A stretch of 64,000 nt of DNA from Pseudobdellovibrionaceae bacterium (GTDB taxonomy: Bacteria > Bdellovibrionota > Bdellovibrionia > Bdellovibrionales > Bdellovibrionaceae), in NCBI GenBank assembly GCA_016785955.1, contig JAEUWH010000123.1, positions 92,365-156,364 on the forward strand, read 5' to 3'. The stretch's first letter is position 1, and every line of letters begins with the position of its first letter. A program made the translations under genes and the position numbers. Below, in pieces: positions 1-9,263 of this stretch. Under the pieces are notes generated by a model. The model was not told the origin of the DNA. It saw nothing but the letters and a program-made list of their open reading frames with translations, and made no database searches.

Positions 1-1597
1 TAAATACGATTGTTTTTGGATAGGCTAAGCATTTAACGAGCACCCGTTGATAAAAATGAGCGGCTTTTTCAGAAAGATGATCCACGTATCTTTCAAAGCG
101 TGACACTTTGGGGCTTGAAGACAAAAATGCGGCTGCCCGCATGGGGGTGATCGTCACCGCTTCCAAAAGTGACAACAGAATTGCGGCGGACATGGTCACG
201 CCGAATTGGTAAAAGAATTTACCCCAAATTCCTTCCATGAAAATCACCGGCACAAAAATCGCGATAACAGAAAGAGACGCGGCAACGGCCGAAGGCAGGA
301 TTTCCTTGGCGCCATCTGAAGACGCCTTTTTAGGACTTTTGCCCATTCTAAAGTGGCGGACGATGTTTTCTAAAAGCATGATGGCGTCATCGACGACGAT
401 AGATATGGCCAGGGTTAACGCCAGTAACGTAAACAAATTCAGCGTCATTTTAGAAAAATACAAAATAATAAATGTTCCCAAAATGGACGTCGGAATTGAA
501 AACAAAATATTGATGGCGGACTGAAGGCTGCCTAAAAACAGGAAGCAGATGATGATAGTAATCGCGCCGGCAAAGACAAGCTTTTCTAATGTAGAATGGA
601 CGGTTGCCTTGGTGGGCAATGTAAAATCGATGTTCACTTGGGCCAAATATCCGTCAGGAAAATTTCCTTTTATATCGTCCATTTTTTTGCGGACACTTTG
701 CGCTAGGGTTACTTCATTGGTACCCCGCTGTTTTTTTACACTGACAAAGATAGCATCTTTCCCTTGGATGCGTGCCAAACGACGGATATCACTAAGACCT
801 TCCTCAACTCGGGCGACATCTTTGATTCTAAGTGCGGCTTGTGGTTGCACCGTTTGTCCACCGCGACGAAGAATACGAATATTACTGAACTCTTCAACAT
901 TGACCAATTCACCTTGCCACTTAACCCGTAGCTCTTGTGATTGATGGACAAATTGTCCCGCGGCTGATTCTCGATGCTGTGTCGAGATGGCATCCAGGAC
1001 ATCGATCACAGTCAGATCGTTTTTTTTCAATTTCACTGGATCTACCCACACGCGCAGATTCCGAGTCGAAAAACCAGCAATAGAGACTTCGCCAATATTA
1101 GGAACGAAGCGGATTTGATCCAGGAAATAATTGTCGATCCATTTGATCATGTTCAGTTTAGTGTCTTCGGAATAGACTCCTAAAATCATGATCGGATCTT
1201 CTTCTGGGTTTGATTTTTTGATGACGGGTAGATCAATTTCAGCCGGAAGAACAAGCTGAGACAAATTAGACTGAACTTCTTGTAAAGCGACATCGATATT
1301 TTTGTCGATGTTGAAATCTAATCGAATATTGCCGGTGCCTTGCCGGGCCGTTGATTTCATTTCGATGATTCCTTCGACATTTAACAAACGCTGCTCGATG
1401 GGATCTAAAATTTCTGTTTCAATCAATTCGGGGGCGGCGCCTTCATAGGTGACGGTGATATCCAGGACGGGAAAGTCGACGTCGGGTAATTGGCTGACCC
1501 CCATTCGATTCAGGCCAACGGCCCCAAAGATGATCAAGGCACTCATCAGAATCCATGCAAACACTGGTCTTTTAATAGATATATCAATTAAATTCAT
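1..1597 (-). CDS. RND-family efflux pump inner-membrane subunit (N-terminal part, runs off the left edge)
   Basis: The minus strand is open from an ATG at 1597 to the left edge, giving about 532 codons of an AcrB/HAE1-type proton-driven exporter. The protein starts MNLIDISIKRPVFAWI, the usual first helix of these pumps. Residues about 403-404 are the Asp-Asp pair of the proton relay in TM4 (segment VVDDAIMLLENIV), equivalent to D407/D408 of AcrB. A periplasmic porter region precedes TM2. The C-terminal half, and any adaptor or TolC partner, lies outside the window, so the substrate cannot be guessed. It is a different gene from the second RND pump at 36348, with only family-level similarity. 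Confidence 0.9.
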   Translation of the reverse strand, partial: MNLIDISIKRPVFAWILMSALIIFGAVGLNRMGVSQLPDVDFPVLDITVTYEGAAPELIETEILDPIEQRLLNVEGIIEMKSTARQGTGNIRLDFNIDKNIDVALQEVQSNLSQLVLPAEIDLPVIKKSNPEEDPIMILGVYSEDTKLNMIKWIDNYFLDQIRFVPNIGEVSIAGFSTRNLRVWVDPVKLKKNDLTVIDVLDAISTQHRESAAGQFVHQSQELRVKWQGELVNVEEFSNIRILRRGGQTVQPQAALRIKDVARVEEGLSDIRRLARIQGKDAIFVSVKKQRGTNEVTLAQSVRKKMDDIKGNFPDGYLAQVNIDFTLPTKATVHSTLEKLVFAGAITIIICFLFLGSLQSAINILFSIPTSILGTFIILYFSKMTLNLFTLLALTLAISIVVDDAIMLLENIVRHFRMGKSPKKASSDGAKEILPSAVAASLSVIAIFVPVIFMEGIWGKFFYQFGVTMSAAILLSLLEAVTITPMRAAAFLSSSPKVSRFERYVDHLSEKAAHFYQRVLVKCLAYPKTIVF

Positions 1598-1917
1598 AGT
1601 CTTATGAGATTAGTATGATTTATCGAGAGTGCAAGCTTGAATCCAGCGAATAGCTGAGGTTGATAATGACACACTGAGGGTGGAGAAGTTGGAGAAGTGA
1701 GATCAGATGAGAGCAAATATGATCAAATGATAAGATTAAATGATTCCATTATGGGACCGTTTTAGATCGAAATTTTTAAGAGCGCGTTAAAATGATATCG
1801 ATACGGACTTTCGTCTGAGTTAAAATTTTTGCGAGATACCAAGAATGATTTAATGTAATGACATTAAATTAGTACCCTCTTAGCATTAAATAATCATTTT
1901 TCAGAAGAGGATTATAT
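1598..1917. promoter_or_regulatory. 320-base divergent intergenic region
   Basis: This gap separates the minus-strand RND gene from the plus-strand M13 peptidase and must hold both promoters. It is AT-rich. The direct-repeat-like stretch gatcagatgag / gatcaaatga / gattaaatga occurs at about 1700-1745. A purine-rich site (agaagagg, near 1902-1909) lies upstream of the ATG at 1918. I see no RNA gene or convincing operator. Confidence 0.35.
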
Positions 1918-3933
1918 ATGAACGCAATTATACTAGCGGGTTTGTCCGCACTGGTTTTTACCAATGTGCAGGCTCATCAAAGCACCGATACTAAAAATTT
2001 GCCAATGAGCACGAAATCCAGTGCTATTCCCGATCGTCGAACCTTTCCATTGAGTACCAAAATTTCGGCGTGTGAAAATTTCCATGATTACGTATGTGAT
2101 AACGTAGAAAATTCGTTCGAACTAAGACCCGATCGAAGTTCGCATACATTTTCATTCAGCGATTCCTTCGAGCGTATTTTAAATAAGAAGAAAGAATTTT
2201 TTTCAAATATTGAAAATGAAAAGAAATTAACTCCGCGTGCGCAGCAGATTAAAAATTTTTACTTAGCCTGCATGAATGAGTCTGCGGGAGCGAAAGAGGA
2301 AAAAGATACCGTGGCCACTCGAATCAAAGCGATTGAAAAAGTAAAAACGATTGCTGATTTCTTGAAATTGGATACACAGAATTTTTTCGAAGGGAAAGCC
2401 AATCTGTTGGTGTTTGATAGTTCGGCTAATGCTGATGATCCGGACAAATATGATATGTACGTGGCCGTTAGTTTCATGAATTTGCCAGATCATGGTTATT
2501 ATGAAAAACCCGAGCTTGTCGCGGATTATAAAACGTTAATGACTGATTTTTTTAAAGTCGTCTACCCAAACCTGCCCGCCGAAGAAGTGAAAGTCCGCGT
2601 AGAGAAAATGTACAACTTGGAAACAGAATTTGTTAATCGTTACCCTAAGGCGGCCGAGCGTCGTCAACGTTGGGGTGAAAAGCGTGATATGCCTCAAAAG
2701 AAATTCTTGGCTGATTTCCCTAACATTAAAGCCCAGCCATTCTTAAGCAAAGCTCCAAAAAATTTGAATGTTCGAGTGAATATTCCGGAATCATTTCAGT
2801 TTTATAACGAGTATTTAACGGAAAAAAATTTAGACACCTTGAAGGATATCTACTTATACCGAACGACGTCTCATATTATGGATGATGGTTACCCTGATTT
2901 CTTCGCGAAAAAATTCGCTTTTAATAAAAAGCACCTTGGCGGGCCCGAGTCACGCCCTGTGCGCCAAGAACGTTGTACCTTAAAAATGATGAGTGAGTTC
3001 GAAAAGGAAGTGGATGAAGTGTTAATGGCGCGCCTATTTCCGAATTTCCCAAAACAGAAGGTAGTCGAGATTTCAGAAAAAATTCGCACTTCGATTTTGG
3101 ATGGCATCAATAAAAGTACATGGTTATCGGCCGAAGCTAAAGAGACGGCAAAAAAGAAAATTAATAGTTGCCGGTTGCAAGTGGTAGCGCCACAGAATGA
3201 TCGCGAATGGAACTTCAACCCAATTCAAAAATACTCGGCAAATGAACCTTTGAAAAATCAGCAAAAATTGCGAGTGGCCTTGATCAAGAAAACGATCAAG
3301 GAAATGTATGCTCCGGTGAACAAAGACGCCTGGGGCATGGGTCCATTGACGGTCAATGCGTATTTTTCTCCCAGCGAAAATAAGTTTGTGATGCCAATGG
3401 GTATTTTACAGTATCCATTCTTTGATGACAAAAACACGTTAGAGGAAAACTTAGGAGCGGTCGGAGCGGTGATGGGCCATGAGCTTGGTCACGGTATTGA
3501 TGATCAGGGTTCTCGGTTTGATGACAAAGGTCGCTTGAAGGTGTGGATGAGTATGGCTGATCTTACCGAATTCCAAAAACGTGGTGAACGTATGGTTGCT
3601 CAGTTTGAAAAGGCGGGGCATAATGGAAAATTGACTTTGGGTGAAAACGTAGCGGATCTGGTTGGGCTCAGTTTTGCTTATAAGGCCGCGTTTAAAGACA
3701 ACAAAGGTACCAAAGAAGATAAGCAAAAATTCTTCGTGTCGTACGCGCGCACATGGTGCGAAGTGAAACGTGATGGCTACAGAGAAAAGCAGTTAAAAAC
3801 AGATCCTCATGCCTTGGGGTGGGCGCGTATTAACGAGCAGGTGAAACATCAGCCGGGTTTTCAAGAGGCATTCGATTGTAAGCAAGGCCAACCCATGGTG
3901 CTTTCTGATAAAGATCGTATTGTTATTTGGTAG
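1918..3933 (+). CDS. Secreted M13-family zinc metallopeptidase (neprilysin/PepO-like)
   Basis: This 671-residue protein matches M13 endopeptidases in length and layout. A signal-peptide-like segment (residues 1-19, ending near VQAHQ) precedes an N-terminal M13 domain that starts with a conserved cysteine-rich segment (ACENFHDYVCDN). The catalytic domain carries HELGH at residues 521-525. The third zinc ligand is E576 in ENVADL, with D580 completing the ExxxD motif, and the chain ends in Trp as M13 enzymes usually do. It should cleave peptides in the periplasm or outside the cell. A leader site lies at agaagagg before the ATG. A strong bidirectional terminator follows. It appears to be a single-gene unit. 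Confidence 0.95.
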   Translation: MNAIILAGLSALVFTNVQAHQSTDTKNLPMSTKSSAIPDRRTFPLSTKISACENFHDYVCDNVENSFELRPDRSSHTFSFSDSFERILNKKKEFFSNIENEKKLTPRAQQIKNFYLACMNESAGAKEEKDTVATRIKAIEKVKTIADFLKLDTQNFFEGKANLLVFDSSANADDPDKYDMYVAVSFMNLPDHGYYEKPELVADYKTLMTDFFKVVYPNLPAEEVKVRVEKMYNLETEFVNRYPKAAERRQRWGEKRDMPQKKFLADFPNIKAQPFLSKAPKNLNVRVNIPESFQFYNEYLTEKNLDTLKDIYLYRTTSHIMDDGYPDFFAKKFAFNKKHLGGPESRPVRQERCTLKMMSEFEKEVDEVLMARLFPNFPKQKVVEISEKIRTSILDGINKSTWLSAEAKETAKKKINSCRLQVVAPQNDREWNFNPIQKYSANEPLKNQQKLRVALIKKTIKEMYAPVNKDAWGMGPLTVNAYFSPSENKFVMPMGILQYPFFDDKNTLEENLGAVGAVMGHELGHGIDDQGSRFDDKGRLKVWMSMADLTEFQKRGERMVAQFEKAGHNGKLTLGENVADLVGLSFAYKAAFKDNKGTKEDKQKFFVSYARTWCEVKRDGYREKQLKTDPHALGWARINEQVKHQPGFQEAFDCKQGQPMVLSDKDRIVIW

Positions 3934-3965
3934 ATTGAGACTTTGGTAATAAATCGAGACTTTAA

Positions 3966-3992
3966 AAAAGCAGCGCTTTGGCGCTGCTTTTA
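3966..3992. terminator. Bidirectional rho-independent terminator
   Basis: An 11-bp perfect stem (3966-3976 with 3981-3991, core aaaagcagcgc) closes on a 4-base loop, with A-rich and T-rich flanks that allow termination from both sides. It lies between the converging M13 peptidase and hybrid kinase genes and overlaps the stop codon of the kinase. Confidence 0.9.
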
Positions 3993-6509
3993 ATCGTTGA
4001 TATGTCTGCTTAACACCCGCATCAGCAAATCGATATGAATCGGTTTAGTCAAATAATCGGTGCAGCCGGCATCCATGCAGCGGGCCCGGTCATCTTGCAT
4101 GGCATGGGCCGTGAGGCCAATAATGGGGCGAGAATATTTTTTCTCACGTAAAATTCGAATTGCCGATAATCCATCTAAAACAGGCATCTGGATATCCATT
4201 AAAATTATATCGTAGTCGTTCGCTAATGCCTTGTTGATTCCAATTTGGCCATTCTCGGCGGTATCCACGATGACGCCTCGAGATTTCAAAATATGTTCGA
4301 TCAGCAAGATGTTATCGCCGGAATCATCCACGACTAGAATACGACGGTTTTCAATTGATCTTTCGGGAACAAGCACCGGGGTTTCAATCGTCGAGTTTGG
4401 TTTCAGATCGGCAGCGATTTCAATAACAAATGTGGCCCCGACAGAATCGCTGGGGATTTTTAAAGTTAAGTCTCCACCCAGTCGCTGCGCCAAGCGTTTA
4501 GACAAAATTAAACCCAAGCCTGTGCCACCGAACTTTCGCGTAACCGAAGCATCTGCCTGGCTAAAGGGTTGAAATAATTTTTCTCGGTCACTGGCTTGAA
4601 TTCCAATTCCGGTATCGCTGACCACAAAAACGAGGCGGTTAGTGAGGGGGTTCATTTGCACGGTTGTTTTTACATAGCCAGTCGAAGTGAACTTAATCGC
4701 ATTGCCGATAATATTGTTTAAAATCTGTTTCAGTCGCAGTGGATCGGTTACGAACAGAGGCGGAATTTCTCCGATAATGTCCATAATAAATTGCAGACCT
4801 TTGGCCGACGCCTTGGCCGTCTTAAACGATTTAATGTCGTTCAATAAATCTGGTAACGAAATAGTGACGGTTTCTAAATTAAGATGGCCCGCTTCGACTT
4901 TGGATAAATCCAAAATATCATCAATTAAATGCAGTAAAAGGTCTCCATTGCGCTGAATGATATTATGATATTCTTCACGATCTTCCTTGGTAAGGGAATT
5001 TGAACGCAAAAGTTCATTGAAACCAATCAGTGCATTTAACGGCGTGCGAATTTCATGAGACATATTGGCTAAGAATGTCGATTTCGAATTGTTGGCGTTC
5101 TCGGCCAGCTCTCGCGCTTTGCGCTCGCTTTCGTACAAAATTGCTTTTTCGATGGCCAGACCAGCCCGCCGTCCCAGGTCTTCGGCCAGGGTTAAATCAA
5201 AACTAGAAAACTTGCGTTTTGATTCCGAGGCAATGAACGTAATCGCGCCGACCACAGTGCGATTACCCAGAATTGGTACGATCATCACTGAACTCATGCC
5301 CAGTTTTTTTATATCTTCTAAGTGGTCCGTATTTTCAGTTGAAGCTTGCAACATTTCGTCAGTGATAACTTCGATTCTTTCGGCGGTTCCCGTGTTAATA
5401 ACACGGGATACTCCAAGGTCAGATCGCCAATCAGGGCGATATTTTTTTTGTTTTTCAGCAGCCCATTCGCGCATCTCGGGATTCCAATGCCAGACAATCA
5501 TTTGGGGCTCACTGTTTTCTGAAATAATATCGATAACACACCAATCAGCTAGAATTGGAACAATTAATTCACATAGCTTTTTCAATGTGACCAAGTAGTC
5601 CATCGAGGAATTCAGAATAACACCAGCGTCGGCAATTAAGCGAAACGTTGATTCACGATTTTTAAGCGAGTTCTCGTTTTCTTTATGAATTGTAAAATCG
5701 CGAAAAATAGAAACGGCATACAAGACTTCACCATGGTCATCAAAAATAGGTGCCGAGTTAACAATGGCCCAGCTCCGTTTCCCGGTGTTTTTCATTTCAA
5801 TCTGCAAAATAGTTTCGGGAGGATTCTTTATACCCTTGAGCGCCAGGCGACCGGGAAGTTTTTCATTGGGGAAAACTTGGCCGTTCTCGTCTAGGATTAT
5901 ATATTTATCCATGACGGCCGATGTGGGTGTCGCCAACATTTCTTCGACAGATTTAAACCCACACATGCGTGCGCCAACCTGGTTGGCATAAATAAAGCGG
6001 CCTTCCCGGTCAAATACACTGACGCCATCGGTGATGCCTTCCAAAATAATTTCCAATTTATCGCGTGATTGTTGTAAATCACTTAATAGTTTTTTTTGTT
6101 TTTCTATATTTGTGGCTGTGCCAATCCAACGTTGAATTTTACCGTGTTCATCACGAATAGGCACGGCTCGTCCCAAAAACCATTGGTAAGCACCATCGTG
6201 CCTTTTTAAACGGTATTCTTTTTCAAAAACCGAGCTGGTGCGCAGACTGTAAGCCCACTTTGCGTACGAATCTGGGCGATCGTCTTCGTGAAGTGAATTT
6301 AACCAATGTTCAATACCATCTTCGGTCGATTTCGATCCGCTGTACTCAAGACATTGTTTGTTAATGTAATCAATCGTACCGTCGGCATCGGTTGTCCATA
6401 CTAAATTAGGAACTGCCTCTGCAAGGATGTGAAAATCAATGGGACTTTTCATCTTTTTTTGTGAAAAATTTGCTTCTGGGACATGGTTTGTCTCACCTAT
6501 GTTATCCAA
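3990..6509 (-). CDS. Cytoplasmic hybrid sensor histidine kinase (PAS-PAS-GAF-HisKA-HATPase-REC)
   Basis: This 839-residue protein shows no membrane segment, so it probably senses an internal signal. Two PAS domains with PAC extensions cover about residues 28-280. A GAF domain covers about 290-455. The HisKA dimerisation domain has the phospho-acceptor H485 in MSHEIRTPLNAL. The HATPase domain follows (N box near 592-606, DTGIGI, FGGTGLGL). A C-terminal receiver begins at about 722 (ILVVDDS), with acceptor D772 in MDIQMP and a late KP motif (TKPI). No transcription factor or Hpt protein lies beside it, so its phosphorelay partner is unknown. The upstream gap 6510-6675 should hold its promoter. 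Confidence 0.95.
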   Translation of the reverse strand: MDNIGETNHVPEANFSQKKMKSPIDFHILAEAVPNLVWTTDADGTIDYINKQCLEYSGSKSTEDGIEHWLNSLHEDDRPDSYAKWAYSLRTSSVFEKEYRLKRHDGAYQWFLGRAVPIRDEHGKIQRWIGTATNIEKQKKLLSDLQQSRDKLEIILEGITDGVSVFDREGRFIYANQVGARMCGFKSVEEMLATPTSAVMDKYIILDENGQVFPNEKLPGRLALKGIKNPPETILQIEMKNTGKRSWAIVNSAPIFDDHGEVLYAVSIFRDFTIHKENENSLKNRESTFRLIADAGVILNSSMDYLVTLKKLCELIVPILADWCVIDIISENSEPQMIVWHWNPEMREWAAEKQKKYRPDWRSDLGVSRVINTGTAERIEVITDEMLQASTENTDHLEDIKKLGMSSVMIVPILGNRTVVGAITFIASESKRKFSSFDLTLAEDLGRRAGLAIEKAILYESERKARELAENANNSKSTFLANMSHEIRTPLNALIGFNELLRSNSLTKEDREEYHNIIQRNGDLLLHLIDDILDLSKVEAGHLNLETVTISLPDLLNDIKSFKTAKASAKGLQFIMDIIGEIPPLFVTDPLRLKQILNNIIGNAIKFTSTGYVKTTVQMNPLTNRLVFVVSDTGIGIQASDREKLFQPFSQADASVTRKFGGTGLGLILSKRLAQRLGGDLTLKIPSDSVGATFVIEIAADLKPNSTIETPVLVPERSIENRRILVVDDSGDNILLIEHILKSRGVIVDTAENGQIGINKALANDYDIILMDIQMPVLDGLSAIRILREKKYSRPIIGLTAHAMQDDRARCMDAGCTDYLTKPIHIDLLMRVLSRHIND

Positions 6510-6675
6510 AAATTACCCACCTTTTAATCAAGAGATTGTGCAGTTACTTTAGTTACCTTAGCCAGACAGAAAAGTCTACTTCTACAGGTGCTTTATAGTT
6601 TTAGAGGACACGAGAAACGTGTTTAACTACATATGGCTCAGCAGATAATACCTAGATGTTCAAAATGTTTACGGC

Positions 6676-7575
6676 TTATTTCGATGTCTTGGTCTTGCCT
6701 TTATAGAGAACAGAAATATTTCCAAGAAGGCACAGGGCAATGCCAAAAAGCATTTCTGGGTATAAGTGTAAATTTTCAAAAAGATACGACAGTAGGATGG
6801 CTAACACGGGTGAGATAATCGTTGTGTAGGCCGCTTTATCCGCCCCTAATGTTTTGAGTAGAGTATTGTACGCTGTAAAGGCGACAACTGTTCCGAAAAT
6901 GCTTAAGTACGCTAAGCTACTTACAAAGCTTGTACTGGTAGGCAGGGACCAAGGTGCTTTCAATATGCCAATCATGAAAAGTGTGAACAGCGTGCCATAC
7001 AGCATAGCAAAAGAGATCGCCGCTCTTATATTGATTCCGGCACGAATGTTTCGAACTGACACCATGTTGCCTATCGAAGCGGATAGCGCCGCCAGCAAAC
7101 CCAAGCTCAAGCCAAACAGTTCGTTACTGGATGAGGTGTGAATTAAATCATTTTTAAAAATTAGCAATATCCCTAGTCCCCCCAGCAATGAGCCAAACAG
7201 TACTTGGCGCGAGATCTGACTCTTAAAAAAGAACCAAGAGAAGACGATATTAAAATACACCATCGAAGTAAATGCGATGGCTAAAACTCCAGATTTGATA
7301 AAGGTTTCCGCCCAGTAGGTCAGCATGTAGTTAATCGAAAAATTGAATATACCCTGCAAAAAAAACCAAAAATGTGTTTTAGAGTCAAAGGACAGATTTT
7401 GCTTTGACCATTTTAGAAACATAAACATGATCAGCGTAGAAATTAAAAAACGCCAAAAAATAGAAACCAGTGGGTGAGCCTGGCTGATCTGGATGGTTAT
7501 GACATAGTACGTGGAACCCCAAATCAGCGAGGTTGCAATAAAAAGAAAAATATTTTGAATCGAGGAGCGACTAAT
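6676..7575 (-). CDS. EamA/DMT-family membrane transporter with apparent non-ATG start
   Basis: This is a ten-helix drug/metabolite-type permease. From the first ATG (7428) it would have only 250 residues and lack the first helix. The same frame stays open for 49 more codons, up to a TGA next to the upstream gene's end. Those codons encode a typical EamA first helix (ATSLIWGSTYYVITIQISQ, then FWRFLIS). No ATG, GTG or TTG occurs in that extension. Possible starts are ATT at 7575, which overlaps the upstream TAA, ATT at 7560, or CTG codons. I therefore annotate the extended form. A sequencing error at the 5' end is also possible. Translation may be coupled to the GcvH-like gene. Substrate unknown. 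Confidence 0.75.
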   Translation of the reverse strand: MSRSSIQNIFLFIATSLIWGSTYYVITIQISQAHPLVSIFWRFLISTLIMFMFLKWSKQNLSFDSKTHFWFFLQGIFNFSINYMLTYWAETFIKSGVLAIAFTSMVYFNIVFSWFFFKSQISRQVLFGSLLGGLGILLIFKNDLIHTSSSNELFGLSLGLLAALSASIGNMVSVRNIRAGINIRAAISFAMLYGTLFTLFMIGILKAPWSLPTSTSFVSSLAYLSIFGTVVAFTAYNTLLKTLGADKAAYTTIISPVLAILLSYLFENLHLYPEMLFGIALCLLGNISVLYKGKTKTSK

Positions 7576-7973
7576 TACTCGTCATCCTCGTCTGATGAGT
7601 CTTCCTCATCGTCATCTTCGTCTTCATCCTCGTAATCGTCTTCGTCCTCATCTTCGTCATCGGTTGTTTCGATACGCAAAAGCCATCCTTCGTCATAAGG
7701 GTCTTCTTGAATTAGCGACGGGGTTTCTAGAACTTGAGGATTAATTTCTAAAATTGTACCATTTACAGGCGCATAAATATCGAGAGGACCATCATCAGTT
7801 TCTATTGTGCCAATGACAGTATCGGCCTCTACTTTTTCATTTTCAGGAGGAAGTTCAATGGATGTGATCTCGTCAAAATCTTGTAGGCCTTCTTCATTAA
7901 TGCCAACTGTGATAACGCCATCTTCTTTTTGGATCCACATGTAACCCATGAAATTTACTGTATCTTCACTCAT
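7575..7973 (-). CDS. GcvH-like lipoyl-fold protein lacking the lipoylation lysine, with acidic tail
   Basis: This 132-residue protein starts at the ATG at 7973, preceded by gaggga 5 bases upstream; an in-frame ATG 8 codons earlier has no leader site. Residues 5-105 follow the glycine cleavage H-protein fold (GVITVGINEEGLQDFDEI, then a hairpin ending DIYAPVNGTI, then GWLLRI). In GcvH the hairpin carries ESVKAxSD with the lipoyl-lysine. Here the segment reads ETDDGPLDIYAP and has no lysine, so it cannot carry lipoate. The last 25 or so residues are almost all Asp and Glu. No gcvT or gcvP is nearby. I infer a structural or binding role and not glycine cleavage. Confidence 0.75.
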   Translation of the reverse strand: MSEDTVNFMGYMWIQKEDGVITVGINEEGLQDFDEITSIELPPENEKVEADTVIGTIETDDGPLDIYAPVNGTILEINPQVLETPSLIQEDPYDEGWLLRIETTDDEDEDEDDYEDEDEDDDEEDSSDEDDE

Positions 7974-8147
7974 GATTTCCCTCGTAATTTGATTCAATTA
8001 ATAGCAAACAATTTTTGTCTTAGACTAAGAAATATTTCAGATAACGCAAAACAGTAATTCAATCTCTCTGTCTGGTTGCTTGCCCAATCGAAACGGCTCT
8101 GGTAATTACCGACCTTCGCAATTTGGAGTCTTAATTGGAGGGGAATT

Positions 8148-8741
8148 ATGTCGACAAATTCTGTTTTTATCTGTGATGCTTTGACGGGCGGAGATTTATT
8201 TTTAAATAAAGTTCAAAATCTTATTGTTTCGTCTGAAGAGGCGACTGTTCAAGGGGCTGTCTATCGTTCGAAAGTGGGTTTTCCATTTTTAGCAAAGTCA
8301 GGAACAGATTCAGTTCAGGGGCTTTTGGTTCGCTTAAACCCATCGGATATGTGTATTCATATTTTAGATGAGTTAATGGGTTTTTTTCCACAAAATCCTG
8401 CACAGGGTTTAACCCATCGTGAAGTTGTTAAGGTGAGTACGAGCAATGGCAGTGTTGAGGCATTCGTTTATTTTTTAAACTCTGAAAAAATAAGTTCTGA
8501 ACTTAAATATATTGAAAATGGAGATTGGCAGCGAGTTCTCGTCGAGAAACCACCACTACCTCAAAAGCTGACCGAGCGACAAAGAAACTATATCCAAAAA
8601 TTAGGCAAAAGTTCGGGGCGTGATATTGTGCCTATTGATCTGGCACTTTATCGTGAGCTTATGAATTTAGAACTCGTGATCGATAAGGGGCGTCGCATCG
8701 CTTTGACCAAATTAGGTCAGGAAGTATACCGTTATTTATAA
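8148..8741 (+). CDS. Gamma-glutamylcyclotransferase-like (AIG2-type) domain protein, probably inactive
   Basis: This is a 197-residue protein with a good leader (gaggggaatt before ATG). Residues 1-115 resemble the GGCT/AIG2 fold: an N-terminal VFICDALTGGDLF in place of the family's xxYGTLxxG, a central GLLVRL strand, LDELMGFF, then YFLN. The catalytic glutamate usually sits in an LDxxEG context. Here that position is Met (LDELMG), so cyclotransferase activity is doubtful. The C-terminal 60 residues (TERQRNYIQKLGKSSGRD) form an extra helical region. It runs directly into trmL, 4 bases downstream, so the two are probably co-transcribed. The family call is moderate. Confidence 0.55.
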   Translation: MSTNSVFICDALTGGDLFLNKVQNLIVSSEEATVQGAVYRSKVGFPFLAKSGTDSVQGLLVRLNPSDMCIHILDELMGFFPQNPAQGLTHREVVKVSTSNGSVEAFVYFLNSEKISSELKYIENGDWQRVLVEKPPLPQKLTERQRNYIQKLGKSSGRDIVPIDLALYRELMNLELVIDKGRRIALTKLGQEVYRYL

Positions 8742-8745
8742 TCCA

Positions 8746-9198
8746 TTGTTTCACGTTGTATTAGTTGAGCCTGAAATTCCTAATAATACGGGCAATGTTG
8801 GCCGCACATGTGTGGCCACTGAAACGACGTTAACATTGATCAGACCACTTGGGTTTGAAATCACCGATTCGCAACTCAAACGTGCCGGCCTAGATTATTG
8901 GCAGCATTTGCAGTGGAAAGAGCTGGATTCTTTAAGTGAATTGCCTTCTGAGGCGCGCAGAGTGTACTTCTCGGCGCATGCAAAAAAATCAATTTATGAT
9001 TTCCAATTCAAAGAGGGTGATCATTTAGTATTTGGCAAAGAGTCAAAAGGCTTAAGTCCAGATCTTATCCGTGACAATCCTGAAACCAGCGTATTTATCC
9101 CTACCCCAGGTCTGGTGAGGAGTCTAAATATGGCGACCGCCGTTGCCGTTTCAGTATACGAAGCCTTCAGGCAGATCCGACATACTGCTAGAAGTTAA
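8746..9198 (+). CDS. trmL: tRNA (cytidine(34)-2'-O)-methyltransferase TrmL (SPOUT family)
   Basis: The 150-residue length matches TrmL/YibK. Family signatures are clear: EPEIPNNTGNVGRTC at residues 9-23, a central LVFGKESKGL, and the trefoil-knot SAM site VFIPTPGLVRSLNMATAVAV. The enzyme 2'-O-methylates the wobble base of tRNA-Leu species in the cytoplasm. The start is a TTG at 8746, 4 bases after the upstream stop; no ATG exists before the conserved motif. It appears to be the second gene of a two-gene unit. secA follows after a hairpin-containing spacer. Confidence 0.92.
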   Translation: MFHVVLVEPEIPNNTGNVGRTCVATETTLTLIRPLGFEITDSQLKRAGLDYWQHLQWKELDSLSELPSEARRVYFSAHAKKSIYDFQFKEGDHLVFGKESKGLSPDLIRDNPETSVFIPTPGLVRSLNMATAVAVSVYEAFRQIRHTARS

Positions 9199-9242
9199 AA
9201 CAAATACGAATACGCCGTAGTTCCAAGTTGCTGTTTTAACTT
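9192..9242. promoter_or_regulatory. 11-bp inverted repeat upstream of secA
   Basis: aagttaaaaca at 9192-9202 is the exact inverse of tgttttaactt at 9232-9242, with a 29-base loop. The left arm covers the trmL stop codon, and the right arm touches the aaggaag leader of secA at 9243-9249. There is no T tract, so it is not a simple terminator. It could fold in the mRNA and affect secA translation. Confidence 0.5.
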
Positions 9243-9263
9243 AAGGAAGTTATTCTTTTTGCT

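Noticed and set aside
1..1600. Short plus-strand frames in the first 1.6 kb
   Set aside because: All lie antisense to the RND gene, which has clear family motifs on the minus strand.
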